From positions 1-10,598 of the forward strand of contig JAUCGD010000102.1 of the NCBI GenBank assembly GCA_030377945.1: a stretch of DNA of 10,598 nucleotides, in the 5' to 3' direction. Shown in pieces: positions 1 through 7,380 of the stretch; the stretch's first letter is position 1, and every line of letters begins with the position of its first letter. This DNA is from Desulfobacterales bacterium HSG17. GTDB lineage: Bacteria; Desulfobacterota; Desulfobacteria; Desulfobacterales; Desulfococcaceae. Position numbers and translations under genes: made by a program. The notes below the pieces were generated by a model. The model saw nothing but the letters and a program-made list of their open reading frames with translations, ran no database searches and was not told the DNA's origin.

Positions 1-1
1 T

Positions 2-487
2 AATCAGGCCAATCTGATTCATGCCAATAGCAAAACCCAAAAACCTAAAATTTTTCTTGCCACATCTGTACCCAGTGATTCTGAAATGGAAAAACGGGTA
101 ACAAAGCATCAGCAGGAACGGGGCAAAAGCTGGCAGACCATTGAAGAACCAGTCAAAATTCATGAAATAATAGATCAATATTCAAAAAAAGCCAGCGTTA
201 TTCTTGTGGACTGCATGACTTTATGGGTATCTAATCTAATGTTTAGCTCTCTTGATTCCACTCAAATTGACCATGCAGTAAAAGACCTGAAACTATCACT
301 TAAATCATGCAACTGCCCTCTGTTTCTGGTTTCCAACGAAGTGGGCACAGGCATAGTCCCGGAAAATAAAATCGCAAGGCAGTTCAGAGATTTAGCAGGA
401 TTTGTAAATCAGAGTATGGCCAGAACAGCAGATAAAGTTGTGATGACCATTGCGGGTATTGATGTTCAAATAAAACCTAAGCAATAA
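2..487 (+). CDS. cobU: Adenosylcobinamide kinase / adenosylcobinamide-phosphate guanylyltransferase (CobU/CobP), 5' end cut by the window
   Basis: CobU phosphorylates adenosylcobinamide and then transfers GMP to it, giving adenosylcobinamide-GDP, the substrate of CobS encoded two genes downstream. The frame is open from base 2, so the ATG at 86 is an internal methionine (conserved E-M-x-x-R context) and not the start. The N-terminal P-loop lies before the window; about 161 residues are visible. Family signatures are clear: the segment EMEKRVTKHQQERGKSW, which carries the histidine expected to be guanylylated; VDCMTLWVSNLM; and SNEVGTGIVPENKIARQFRDLAG followed by a conserved N-Q-x-x-A-R-x-A-D stretch, shown here only as motif pieces. 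It ends 48 bases before the radical SAM gene on the same strand. The assignment is firm; bifunctionality is inferred from the family, because the kinase P-loop is not visible. Confidence 0.93.
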   Translation, partial: NQANLIHANSKTQKPKIFLATSVPSDSEMEKRVTKHQQERGKSWQTIEEPVKIHEIIDQYSKKASVILVDCMTLWVSNLMFSSLDSTQIDHAVKDLKLSLKSCNCPLFLVSNEVGTGIVPENKIARQFRDLAGFVNQSMARTADKVVMTIAGIDVQIKPKQ

Positions 488-535
488 TATGAATAATTTT
501 TAATAAATACCCTAAAGGGCAGAAACTGAAATCGA

Positions 536-1504
536 ATGCAATATAAATATATTTTTGGACCAATTTTATCCCGACGGCTTGGCATCTCCCTTGGAGTTGA
601 TCTTGTACCCCACAAGACATGCAGCCTGGACTGTGTCTATTGTGAATGCGGCAAAACCACTGACCTTACCCTTGAACAAAAAGAGTATGTTAAATTCAAG
701 GATGTAAAAAAAGAGCTGGAACATTTCTGGAATCACAATGATGATCCTGACTATATAACGTTCTCAGGCTCAGGTGAACCAAGTTTAAACAGCAAGCTTG
801 GCAAGGTCATTGAATTTATAAAAACCCAAAGACCTTATATTAAGACTGCTGTTTTAACCAATTCAACTCTTTTTGATGATCCAGATGTCAGACAATCTCT
901 TTTAAAAGCAGACCTTGTAATCCCCTCCCTTGATGCTGTATCAAAAAAGGCATTTATCAAGATTAACAGGCCTGATAAAGATTTGGATATTCAAAAAATC
1001 ATTAAGGGTATTGAGTCTTTTGCCAAAGAATACCATGCCAAAACCCAGGGGGAAATCTGGCTTGAAATTTTAATCCTGCCAGGCTTTAATGACAGTGAAT
1101 CTGATCTGATATTATTCAAAAAAGCCATTAAAACAATAAATCCTGATTTAATCCAGCTCAACACCTTGGACAGACCTGGAACTGTATCTCATATTAAACC
1201 GGCATCAAAGCCTGAACTTGAAAGAGTGAAAAAAGCTCTTGAGTTTGACAACATTGAAATAATTGCAAAAATTGATAAAAATATAAAAGCAACACCTGAC
1301 ATACAAAAAAAAGATATAAAGGCGGCTATTATTAAAACTATCAATCGGAGGCCCTGCACAAAGCAGGATTTAATACAGCTTACTGGTATTGACACTCAAA
1401 TTCTGGAAAAAACCATCACCCTGCTTGAACAGCAAAAAATAATTGCCGGAAAAAAACGGGACCGAGGCATTTTTTATCACACAATAAAAGATGGTAAATT
1501 ATGA
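536..1504 (+). CDS. Radical SAM protein (COG0731-like) with C-terminal winged-helix-like region
   Basis: A 322-residue radical SAM enzyme. The CxxxCxxC cluster motif is at C29, C33 and C36, with a further cysteine at C38. Later landmarks are TFSGSGEP (the usual GGEP-type SAM-binding position), a TNST strand and a PSLDA strand, as in the COG0731 'Fe-S oxidoreductase' group related to wyosine-type enzymes. From about residue 255 to the end the sequence reads as a small helix-turn-helix/winged-helix unit (KDIKAAIIKTINRRP, then TKQDLIQLTG and a GIFYH strand). Its substrate cannot be told from sequence. It lies between cobU and cobS and its stop overlaps the cobS start (ATGA at 1501-1504), so it is cotranscribed and probably translationally coupled with cobalamin genes. 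No strong ribosome site precedes the ATG; an AGGG at 516-519 is distant. Confidence 0.88.
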   Translation: MQYKYIFGPILSRRLGISLGVDLVPHKTCSLDCVYCECGKTTDLTLEQKEYVKFKDVKKELEHFWNHNDDPDYITFSGSGEPSLNSKLGKVIEFIKTQRPYIKTAVLTNSTLFDDPDVRQSLLKADLVIPSLDAVSKKAFIKINRPDKDLDIQKIIKGIESFAKEYHAKTQGEIWLEILILPGFNDSESDLILFKKAIKTINPDLIQLNTLDRPGTVSHIKPASKPELERVKKALEFDNIEIIAKIDKNIKATPDIQKKDIKAAIIKTINRRPCTKQDLIQLTGIDTQILEKTITLLEQQKIIAGKKRDRGIFYHTIKDGKL

Positions 1505-2253
1505 AAAATATCTTTACAGATTTCCGATCTGCTGTTTTATTTATTACAATTTTACCGGCAGGAAAAAATGTCGCTTACTCTCCCATGGGTATGATTAAAT
1601 TCTTTCCTGCTGTTGGATTGATTTTGGGATCCGGGCTAATATGTTTTGATCTGATTGTATCATCTTTTTGGCCGCCTTGCGTTGCAGCAGTTCTTGATGT
1701 TGTTTTTCTTGTTATTATAACAGGAGCATTTCATCTTGATGGCCTCGGGGATACCGCAGACGGTCTATTCAGCCACAGATCAAAAAAGAGAGCTCTTGAA
1801 ATCATGAAAGACAGCAGAACAGGTATGATGGGGCTTGTGGCAGTGATCTGTATCCTTGCTGTTAAAGCAGCAGGCATTTATGCTGTTAAAACAGGCGAAA
1901 CCATTGTTCAGGTTTCTATTTTATTTTTGATTATCCCATCTTATTCAAGAGCAGCAATGATTTTTGGCATTAAATTATTAAATTATGGCAGGGATAAAGT
2001 TGGCACAGGTCTTGATTTATTTAAAACTGAAATTGGGATAAAAGACTTTTGTTTTTTTCTGGTTCCAATAATTATATCACTGTTTCTCGGCTATAAAGCT
2101 GTGGTGTTAAATTTTGTTTTTCTTGGGACCCTGTGCGCAGTGCTGGGATTTTATAAAAAAAAGTTAAACTGCATCACAGGAGATATGCTCGGCGCCATAA
2201 ATGAAATAATGGAAGCAGTTCTGTTTCTTGCAGCTGGCGCCCTGATTATTTAG
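1501..2253 (+). CDS. cobS: Adenosylcobinamide-GDP ribazoletransferase (cobalamin synthase CobS)
   Basis: CobS is an integral membrane enzyme that joins adenosylcobinamide-GDP to alpha-ribazole (or its phosphate), the last step of nucleotide-loop assembly. The family's metal-binding motif HLDGLGDTADG is at residues 78-88 (D80, D84, D87), followed by KDSRTGMMG at 103-111, both canonical. The remainder is strongly hydrophobic, with several transmembrane segments (about residues 38-75, 112-127, 138-153, 183-218 and 236-250). At 250 residues it has normal family length. The start overlaps the previous stop as ATGA, implying coupled translation. It acts directly after CobU in the pathway, which fits the operon order. 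Confidence 0.96.
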   Translation: MKNIFTDFRSAVLFITILPAGKNVAYSPMGMIKFFPAVGLILGSGLICFDLIVSSFWPPCVAAVLDVVFLVIITGAFHLDGLGDTADGLFSHRSKKRALEIMKDSRTGMMGLVAVICILAVKAAGIYAVKTGETIVQVSILFLIIPSYSRAAMIFGIKLLNYGRDKVGTGLDLFKTEIGIKDFCFFLVPIIISLFLGYKAVVLNFVFLGTLCAVLGFYKKKLNCITGDMLGAINEIMEAVLFLAAGALII

Positions 2254-2272
2254 AATTTGGTTATTTAAGAGA

Positions 2273-2277
2273 AAGGA
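2273..2277 (+). promoter_or_regulatory. Ribosome binding site for the cobD-type start at 2286
   Basis: AAGGA lies 8 bases before the ATG at 2286, in the 32-base gap after cobS. It supports 2286 as a real start that originally served an intact cobD-like gene, and shows that the chimeric frame downstream is likely translated. Confidence 0.6.
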
Positions 2278-2285
2278 AAAACTTC

Positions 2286-2852
2286 ATGATTGCCGGCCAT
2301 GGCGGAAATATCAGTGGACTTGCCAAAACATTAAATTGCTCAGTTGATGAAATTATTGATATGAGCAGTAATTTAAATCCTCTCGGACCTCCTGAAAATA
2401 TAGAAAATATTATTTACAGCAATATTGCTGCAATCGAATCTCTTCCTGAACCAGACGCAATAACCATGAGAAAAGGGTTTGCAAAGTTTCACAAAATCAG
2501 CCATGAACATGTAATAGCAAGCAATGGTACCACCTGGTTTATCTATACCATTCCCAAAGCTGTCAAATCAAAAAAAGTGCTTATTGCAGGCCCAACTTAC
2601 TCAGATTACAAAGATGCATGTCTCATGCATGGTATTTGCTTTGAGCACTGTTTTGCCAATGATTGTGATAATTTTAAATTGGATATTGATAAAATATCAC
2701 AAAAGTCTCAGCAGGCAGATACTGTTTTCATATGTAATCCTAATAATCCAACAGGTTCGCTTATATCAAAAGAGAAACTTGAATATCTTATTAAAAAACA
2801 TGGGAATACTGTTTTTATAATTGACGAATCTTATCTTCCTTTTGGTCCAAAC
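2286..2852 (+). pseudogene. cobD: 5' fragment of threonine-phosphate decarboxylase-like gene (cobD/cobC type), 3' half missing
   Basis: An intact CobD makes (R)-1-amino-2-propanol phosphate from threonine phosphate for the cobinamide side chain. The start GHGGN (residues 4-8) is typical of CobD rather than HisC. SSNLNPLGPP (27-36), an NGTT element (80-83), GPTYSDY (102-108), NPNNPTG (151-157) and the pyridine-nitrogen-binding aspartate D180 in IIDES are all present. The S-x-T-K-type lysine region and everything after it are absent; about half of a usual 350-residue protein remains. The neighbours cobU and cobS support a cob assignment over histidine biosynthesis, although the HisC and CobD families are close. 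The end point given is the last codon that can be assigned to CobD by eye and could be off by a few codons. Confidence 0.8.
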
Positions 2853-3980
2853 CTTTTTGCTGAAGTTGGTGTCACAGACACTGAAATTCATATTGGTGCA
2901 TGGGGTCCTCAGACAGGTCCTGCGGCTGCATGGGGAGCTGTGCCAAGGGGTACGGTTGACTATTTTAAATGGATTAATGACAATGGCGGTATCAATGGTA
3001 GAAAACTTGTTATTCACATGTTTGATGATGGATACAATCCTGCAAAAACCAAGGCTGGAGTCAAAGAACTCCAGGAAGGTACAGGAATGTTTGGATGGGC
3101 AGGAGGAGTTGGAACTTCTCCCGGACTTGCTGTAAAATCTTATCTTGCTAAAAAAAATGTTCCGTGGGTAGGGCCTGCAACAGGCTCTAAAGAGTTTGTA
3201 AATCCTCCCCAGAAAAATGTTTTTGCTGTCTATCCTCTATATGAAGGCGAGGCAAAAGTATTGGTAACTTATGCCATTGAAAAAATGGGTAAAAAGCGTA
3301 TAGCTATAGGTTATCTTAATGATGGATACGGGAAAAATGGACTCAGAGGAGCTCATGCTTCACTCAAAGCCCATGGTATGGAATCTGTCGTTGAAGTTCC
3401 TTTTGAAGCAAAGGATTCAGATCTCAAACCTCACATTATGAAACTGAGACAAGCCAAACCTGATATGGTTCTCTTGTGGGTAACACCAGGCCAGGCTGCA
3501 AAGGTTGTGGGTATTTCCAAGGCCATGAAATTTACCCCTCAGTTCATGAGCGTCAGCACCTGTTCAGATTTTATATTTATGAACGCTATAACAAAAGGTG
3601 CATGGGAGGGTGTGATCACTGCAACATTTGGTGAAATTCCAGAGTCAAAACTACCATTGATGAGTAAATATAAAAAAGAGATATTTGATAAGTATGCAGC
3701 CAAGGGAGAGAGATGGGGTATCTTCTATTATGCAGGTATTTTATTTGTTGAACCCATGATTGAAGGATTAAAAAATGCCGGGCGTGATCTTACAAGAGAA
3801 AAATTCATCACTGCTATGGAAAATATCAAAGGTTTTAAAGGTATTGGTCCTGAAGTTAATTATACTCCCTATAAAAAGGGTGATATCTATTCACGACAGG
3901 GCACAGCTGAGACTTTTCTGGTTCAATGTCTTAAAGGCGGAAAATCCAAACGGCTTACCGAATTGATGAGTACAAAATAA
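2286..3980 (+). CDS. Chimeric open frame: truncated CobD-type aminotransferase joined in frame to a Liv-type substrate-binding protein
   Basis: This 564-codon frame encodes two unrelated proteins in series. Residues 1 to about 189 are the N-terminal half of a CobD/HisC-type class I PLP enzyme. Residues from about 190 to 564 are nearly all of the mature part of a Peripla_BP_6 (LivK-like) binding protein. There is no linker: the text passes from IIDESYLPFGPN straight into LFAEVGVTDTEIHIG. The CobD half has lost the catalytic lysine and the C-terminal small domain. The binding-protein half has lost its signal peptide, so the product would stay in the cytoplasm. Neither activity is expected. I know of no family with this architecture. 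A deletion between two operons or an assembly misjoin explains it best. The frame ends 2 bases before livG. Confidence 0.85.
   Translation: MIAGHGGNISGLAKTLNCSVDEIIDMSSNLNPLGPPENIENIIYSNIAAIESLPEPDAITMRKGFAKFHKISHEHVIASNGTTWFIYTIPKAVKSKKVLIAGPTYSDYKDACLMHGICFEHCFANDCDNFKLDIDKISQKSQQADTVFICNPNNPTGSLISKEKLEYLIKKHGNTVFIIDESYLPFGPNLFAEVGVTDTEIHIGAWGPQTGPAAAWGAVPRGTVDYFKWINDNGGINGRKLVIHMFDDGYNPAKTKAGVKELQEGTGMFGWAGGVGTSPGLAVKSYLAKKNVPWVGPATGSKEFVNPPQKNVFAVYPLYEGEAKVLVTYAIEKMGKKRIAIGYLNDGYGKNGLRGAHASLKAHGMESVVEVPFEAKDSDLKPHIMKLRQAKPDMVLLWVTPGQAAKVVGISKAMKFTPQFMSVSTCSDFIFMNAITKGAWEGVITATFGEIPESKLPLMSKYKKEIFDKYAAKGERWGIFYYAGILFVEPMIEGLKNAGRDLTREKFITAMENIKGFKGIGPEVNYTPYKKGDIYSRQGTAETFLVQCLKGGKSKRLTELMSTK
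2853..3980 (+). pseudogene. Branched-chain amino acid-type ABC transporter substrate-binding protein, lacking start codon and signal peptide
   Basis: A periplasmic type I binding protein (Peripla_BP_6, LivK-like) would capture a ligand for the LivGF transporter encoded immediately downstream. The mature N terminus is recognisable at GVTDTEIHIGAWGPQTGP (residues 195-212 of the chimeric frame), followed by INDNGGINGRKL, AGGVGTSPGLAVKSYLA and RIAIGYLNDGYGKNGL, typical lobe 1 and lobe 2 elements. About 370 residues run to a natural stop, so the C terminus is complete. What is missing is the export signal. The residues FA-E just before GVTDTE look like the tail of a signal-peptidase site. Ligand identity is unknown. 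The adjacent acyl-CoA ligase hints at a carboxylic acid rather than a free amino acid. Confidence 0.82.
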
Positions 3981-3982
3981 AA

Positions 3983-4762
3983 ATGGAATCTTCTTTTTTT
4001 CAGGTGGACAATCTCTCCATCTCCTTTGGGGGAATAAAAGCCCTGCAGGATATCAGTTTTACCATGGACAAGGGTGAAATCTTTTCTGTCATTGGTCCCA
4101 ATGGTGCGGGAAAGACCACCCTTTTTAACTGCATATCAGGGCTTTATAAACCCAATCATGGAAATATCAGGTTTAAGGGTAATAAGGTTGATAATCAAAA
4201 ACCTGATATTATTGCAAAAATGGGTATAGCAAGAACCTTTCAGAATATTGAACTGTTTTCCAATATGAATACAATGGAAAATATTATGCTGGGTCGCCAT
4301 ATCCATATGCAGACAGGGCTTTTCAATGGCATGACCATGTGGGGGAGGTCCTCTTTGGCTGGAAAAGAAGAAGTGAGGCACAGAGAAAAAGTTGAGGAGA
4401 TTATTGATTTTCTCGAACTTCAAAATGTGCGGGATAAATTTGTAGGAGCTCTGCCATATGGAACTCAAAAACTTATTGAGCTTGGCAGAGCTCTTGCTCT
4501 TGAACCTACTTTGCTCCTGCTGGATGAACCTTGTGCCGGCATGAATTCAGAGGAAAAGCAGGATATGATTTTCTGGATCAAGGATATTCAGGATGATCTT
4601 GGAATCACTATCCTGCTCATTGAGCATGATATGAAAATGGTCATGGATATTTCATCAAGGGTTCTTGCCATAAATTTCGGGAAACCGGTTACCCTTGGAA
4701 TCCCCCAGGAGGTTCAGCAGAATAAAGAAGTCCTTAAAGCATATATAGGCGAGGGGGATTAA
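3983..4762 (+). CDS. livG: ABC transporter ATP-binding protein, LivG type
   Basis: Cytoplasmic ATPase subunit of a branched-chain amino acid-type (HAAT family) importer. Walker A GPNGAGKTT is at residues 38-46, the Q-loop region reads RTFQNIELF, Walker B is LLLLDEP at 177-183, and the H-loop is LLIEHDMKMVMDIS. The signature motif is LPYGTQ (157-162) rather than the LSYGQQ-like form of classical LivG, a variant also seen in related families. The long insert between the Q-loop and the signature, with GLFNGMTMWG, is typical of LivG. It starts 2 bases after the binding-protein stop and is followed 3 bases later by livF, a tight operon. No permease genes lie beside it in this window. Confidence 0.92.
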   Translation: MESSFFQVDNLSISFGGIKALQDISFTMDKGEIFSVIGPNGAGKTTLFNCISGLYKPNHGNIRFKGNKVDNQKPDIIAKMGIARTFQNIELFSNMNTMENIMLGRHIHMQTGLFNGMTMWGRSSLAGKEEVRHREKVEEIIDFLELQNVRDKFVGALPYGTQKLIELGRALALEPTLLLLDEPCAGMNSEEKQDMIFWIKDIQDDLGITILLIEHDMKMVMDISSRVLAINFGKPVTLGIPQEVQQNKEVLKAYIGEGD

Positions 4763-4765
4763 ACC

Positions 4766-5542
4766 ATGGCAAATATTCTGGAAGTAAAAAATATTGAGAC
4801 CTATTATGATCTGGTCTATGCCATAAGAGGTGCCTCTTTTGTTGTGGAAGAAGGTAGTATTACTGCGATCCTGGGTAATAATGGTGCTGGTAAATCAACT
4901 ATTTTAAAGACCATTATGGGGTTGATAGAAGATCAGCCGGATAAAGGTATCATTGAATATGAGGGCAAAGCAATTCAGCATAAAGATACCGATGAAATTG
5001 TAAGAATGGGTATTGCTTATGTTCCTGAAGGCCGTGAAGTGTTTGAAGAGCTGACTGTTCATGAACATCTGTTAATGGGTGCCTATATAAGAAATGACTC
5101 ATCAGGAATTAATCAGGATATTAAAAAGGTATATGAGTATTTTCCTGTCTTAAAAGAGAGAACAAATCAGTGGGCAGGAACACTTTCCGGCGGGGAGCAG
5201 CAGATGCTTGCCATAGGAAGGGGTCTGATGTTAAGACCAACTCTTTTGATTCTTGATGAACCATCCCTTGGCCTTTCTCCTCTTCTTGTAAAAGAAATAT
5301 TTGCCATAATAAAAGAGATAAACGCCCAGGGAACTACAATTCTTCTTGTGGAGCAGAATGCCAATATGGCTCTGTCTGTCTCTTCCACAGGTCTTATCCT
5401 TGAAAGCGGCAGGTTTGTAATGAAAGGCAAATCAAAGGATCTGCTTGAAGATAAGGATGTAAAAGAGTTTTATCTTGGCATCAAATCAGAAACTTCAGCT
5501 AAAGGTTTTCAGAGATGGAAAAGAAAGAAAGCATGGCGATGA
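4766..5542 (+). CDS. livF: ABC transporter ATP-binding protein, LivF type
   Basis: Second ATPase subunit of the same importer, expected to pair with LivG. Walker A GNNGAGKST is at residues 37-45, the signature LSGGEQQ at 140-146, Walker B LLILDE at 160-165, then SLGLSPLLVKEIF, and VEQNANMAL as the H-loop region, where the usual switch histidine is replaced as is normal in LivF. A strongly basic tail (WKRKKAWR) ends the 258-residue protein. A GAGGGGG run just before the start gives a good ribosome site. The 3' end overlaps the start of the acyl-CoA ligase gene by 28 bases. Confidence 0.93.
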   Translation: MANILEVKNIETYYDLVYAIRGASFVVEEGSITAILGNNGAGKSTILKTIMGLIEDQPDKGIIEYEGKAIQHKDTDEIVRMGIAYVPEGREVFEELTVHEHLLMGAYIRNDSSGINQDIKKVYEYFPVLKERTNQWAGTLSGGEQQMLAIGRGLMLRPTLLILDEPSLGLSPLLVKEIFAIIKEINAQGTTILLVEQNANMALSVSSTGLILESGRFVMKGKSKDLLEDKDVKEFYLGIKSETSAKGFQRWKRKKAWR

Positions 5543-7350
5543 AAAACAGTAATACAAAATTTGAAACCATACCTGAAATTTTTAATAAAACAGTTGAACA
5601 ATATGGCTCAAAGGTATCCATGCGCACAAAAGACCTTGGTCTGTGGCATGAAATCTCATGGGATGAATATTATGCCAAGGTCAGGAAAATTGGAAGTGCT
5701 CTTGCCTCCATGGGTTTTAAAAAAGGCGATGCCGCCTGTGTCCTTGGTGATAACAGCTTTGAATGGGTTATGGCTGACATGGGTATTCAGTGCATTGGCG
5801 GTGTTTCAGCCGGCATTTATGCCACCAATGCCTGGCAGCAGGTTGAATATGTAGTAGATCATTGTGATGCAAAGTTTCTGTTTCTGGAAAATGAAGAGCA
5901 GTTAGACAAATGGCTTATGTTCAAACAAAATACCCCTTTGTTAGAAAAAGTTATTGTATGGGATACAAAAGGTCTTTTATCATTTAAAGATCCCCAGGTC
6001 ATGACTTTTGACCAGTTTATCGAAAAGGGTGAAGAAGTCTGCAAAGAACAGCCTGATCTTTTTAAGGATATGCAGAGCAAAGTTACCCCTGATGACATTG
6101 CAGTAATTATCTATACTTCAGGAACCACTGGCCCTCCTAAAGGTGCCATGCTCACACACAGGAATGTAATCTGGCTGCCAGAAGCTTTGAATGAACTTCT
6201 TGAAATTAATACAACAGATAATGTTCTCTCCTTTTTACCTCTGTGCCATATCTTAGAGCGGCTTTTTACAGTGTTTATACATCTGAAATATGCGTATATT
6301 GTCAATTTTGTGGAAAAACCTGATACTGTCATGTCAAATATGATAGAAGTGTCTCCCACTATTGGATATGCAGTCCCAAGGATATGGGAAAAATACTACT
6401 CCAACATCATGATTAAAATGAGTGATGCCACCTGGTTTAAACGTTTTATTTTTAATATTGCTCTTAAAATCGGCAAAAAAAGGGCTGACCTTATAATGGA
6501 TTTTAAAACTCCAGGACTTGTTCAAAGCACACTTTATAAACTTGCATATTTTGCTGTTTTCAGAAAACTGAAAGAGCGACTTGGCTTTGAAAAAATTCGT
6601 GTGGCTATTTCTGGTGCTGCCCCCATCTCAAAAGAGGTATTGCATTTTTTCCAATCAATTGGAATGAATTTGATTGAAGGTTACGGACAGACTGAAGGAA
6701 CAGGCGTTACCACTCTTTCTCCTTTGGAAAAGACCAAATTCGGTACAGTTGGCCTTGCCCTTAAAGGAATAGATATGAAAATCGCTGAAGATGGTGAAAT
6801 CCTTGTTAAATCTCCTGGAATATTTAAAGGATATTATAAAAGCCAGGAAGCAACCAATGAAACCATTGTTGATGGATGGCTTTTAACAGGTGATGTTGGT
6901 GAGATTGATGAAGATGGATTCTTAAAAATTACAGATCGTAAAAAAGATATAATAGTAACTGCAGGCGGTAAAAATATTACCCCGCAATATATTGAGAACA
7001 AACTCAAGGCAAGCCTTTACATAAATGATTCTGTGGTAATAGGTGACAGGCGTAAATTTATCTCCTGTCTTATCATGATTGATGAAGATAATGTTGTAAA
7101 ATTTGCCCAGGACAATAAGATACAGTTTTCAACTTATAAGGATTTAACCTGTAATGAGCAGGTAATTGAGCTTATTGACAAGGAAGTCAAGAGTGTAAAT
7201 TCCACCCTTGCCAGAGTTGAAAATATCAGAAAATTTACCATTCTTCCCAAACGTCTTTATGAAGAAGATGGAGAGGTAACCCCCACCATGAAGATTAAGC
7301 GAAAAGTTGTCAACGAGGCATTCAAAGACCTAATAGAAGCCATGTATTAA
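5515..7350 (+). CDS. AMP-forming long-chain fatty acid--CoA ligase (FadD15-like)
   Basis: ANL-superfamily enzyme that activates a carboxylic acid to an acyl-AMP and then an acyl-CoA. Visible motifs are the phosphate-binding loop YTSGTTGPPKG at residues 200-210, EGYGQTEG from 388, DGWLLTGD from 453, the hinge region DRKKDIIVTAGGKNI from 474, and a C-terminal PTMKIKR with the likely catalytic lysine at K593 or K595. The 611-residue length fits the FadD15-like group. The start chosen has AAGG 9 bases upstream (5502-5505) and lies inside livF. ATGs at 5533 and 5539 (the latter forming ATGA with the livF stop) are alternatives. Coupling to livF suggests the imported compound is CoA-activated on entry. 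Whether it is a fatty, aromatic or other acid cannot be decided. Confidence 0.93.
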   Translation: MEKKESMAMKNSNTKFETIPEIFNKTVEQYGSKVSMRTKDLGLWHEISWDEYYAKVRKIGSALASMGFKKGDAACVLGDNSFEWVMADMGIQCIGGVSAGIYATNAWQQVEYVVDHCDAKFLFLENEEQLDKWLMFKQNTPLLEKVIVWDTKGLLSFKDPQVMTFDQFIEKGEEVCKEQPDLFKDMQSKVTPDDIAVIIYTSGTTGPPKGAMLTHRNVIWLPEALNELLEINTTDNVLSFLPLCHILERLFTVFIHLKYAYIVNFVEKPDTVMSNMIEVSPTIGYAVPRIWEKYYSNIMIKMSDATWFKRFIFNIALKIGKKRADLIMDFKTPGLVQSTLYKLAYFAVFRKLKERLGFEKIRVAISGAAPISKEVLHFFQSIGMNLIEGYGQTEGTGVTTLSPLEKTKFGTVGLALKGIDMKIAEDGEILVKSPGIFKGYYKSQEATNETIVDGWLLTGDVGEIDEDGFLKITDRKKDIIVTAGGKNITPQYIENKLKASLYINDSVVIGDRRKFISCLIMIDEDNVVKFAQDNKIQFSTYKDLTCNEQVIELIDKEVKSVNSTLARVENIRKFTILPKRLYEEDGEVTPTMKIKRKVVNEAFKDLIEAMY

Positions 7351-7380
7351 CTGTTTTGTTATTTGTTGACACGTTTTTAT

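Noticed and set aside
86..487. ATG at 86 as the start of a complete 133-residue gene
   Set aside because: The same frame is open back to base 2 and reads as conserved CobU sequence (KIFLATSVPSDSE) before this ATG, so the gene is cut by the window edge.
510..519. CCCTAAAGGG palindrome between cobU and the radical SAM gene as a terminator
   Set aside because: The stem is only three to four base pairs with no U-run, too weak to support a terminator inside an apparent operon.
4136..4468. 110-codon open frame on the - strand
   Set aside because: It lies wholly inside livG, whose Walker and signature motifs are intact, and its translation matches no family I know. It is a shadow frame.
7351..7380. 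Bidirectional terminator between the convergent ligase and aldolase genes
   Set aside because: The 30-base gap is T-rich but I find no stem that would form a terminator hairpin on either strand.
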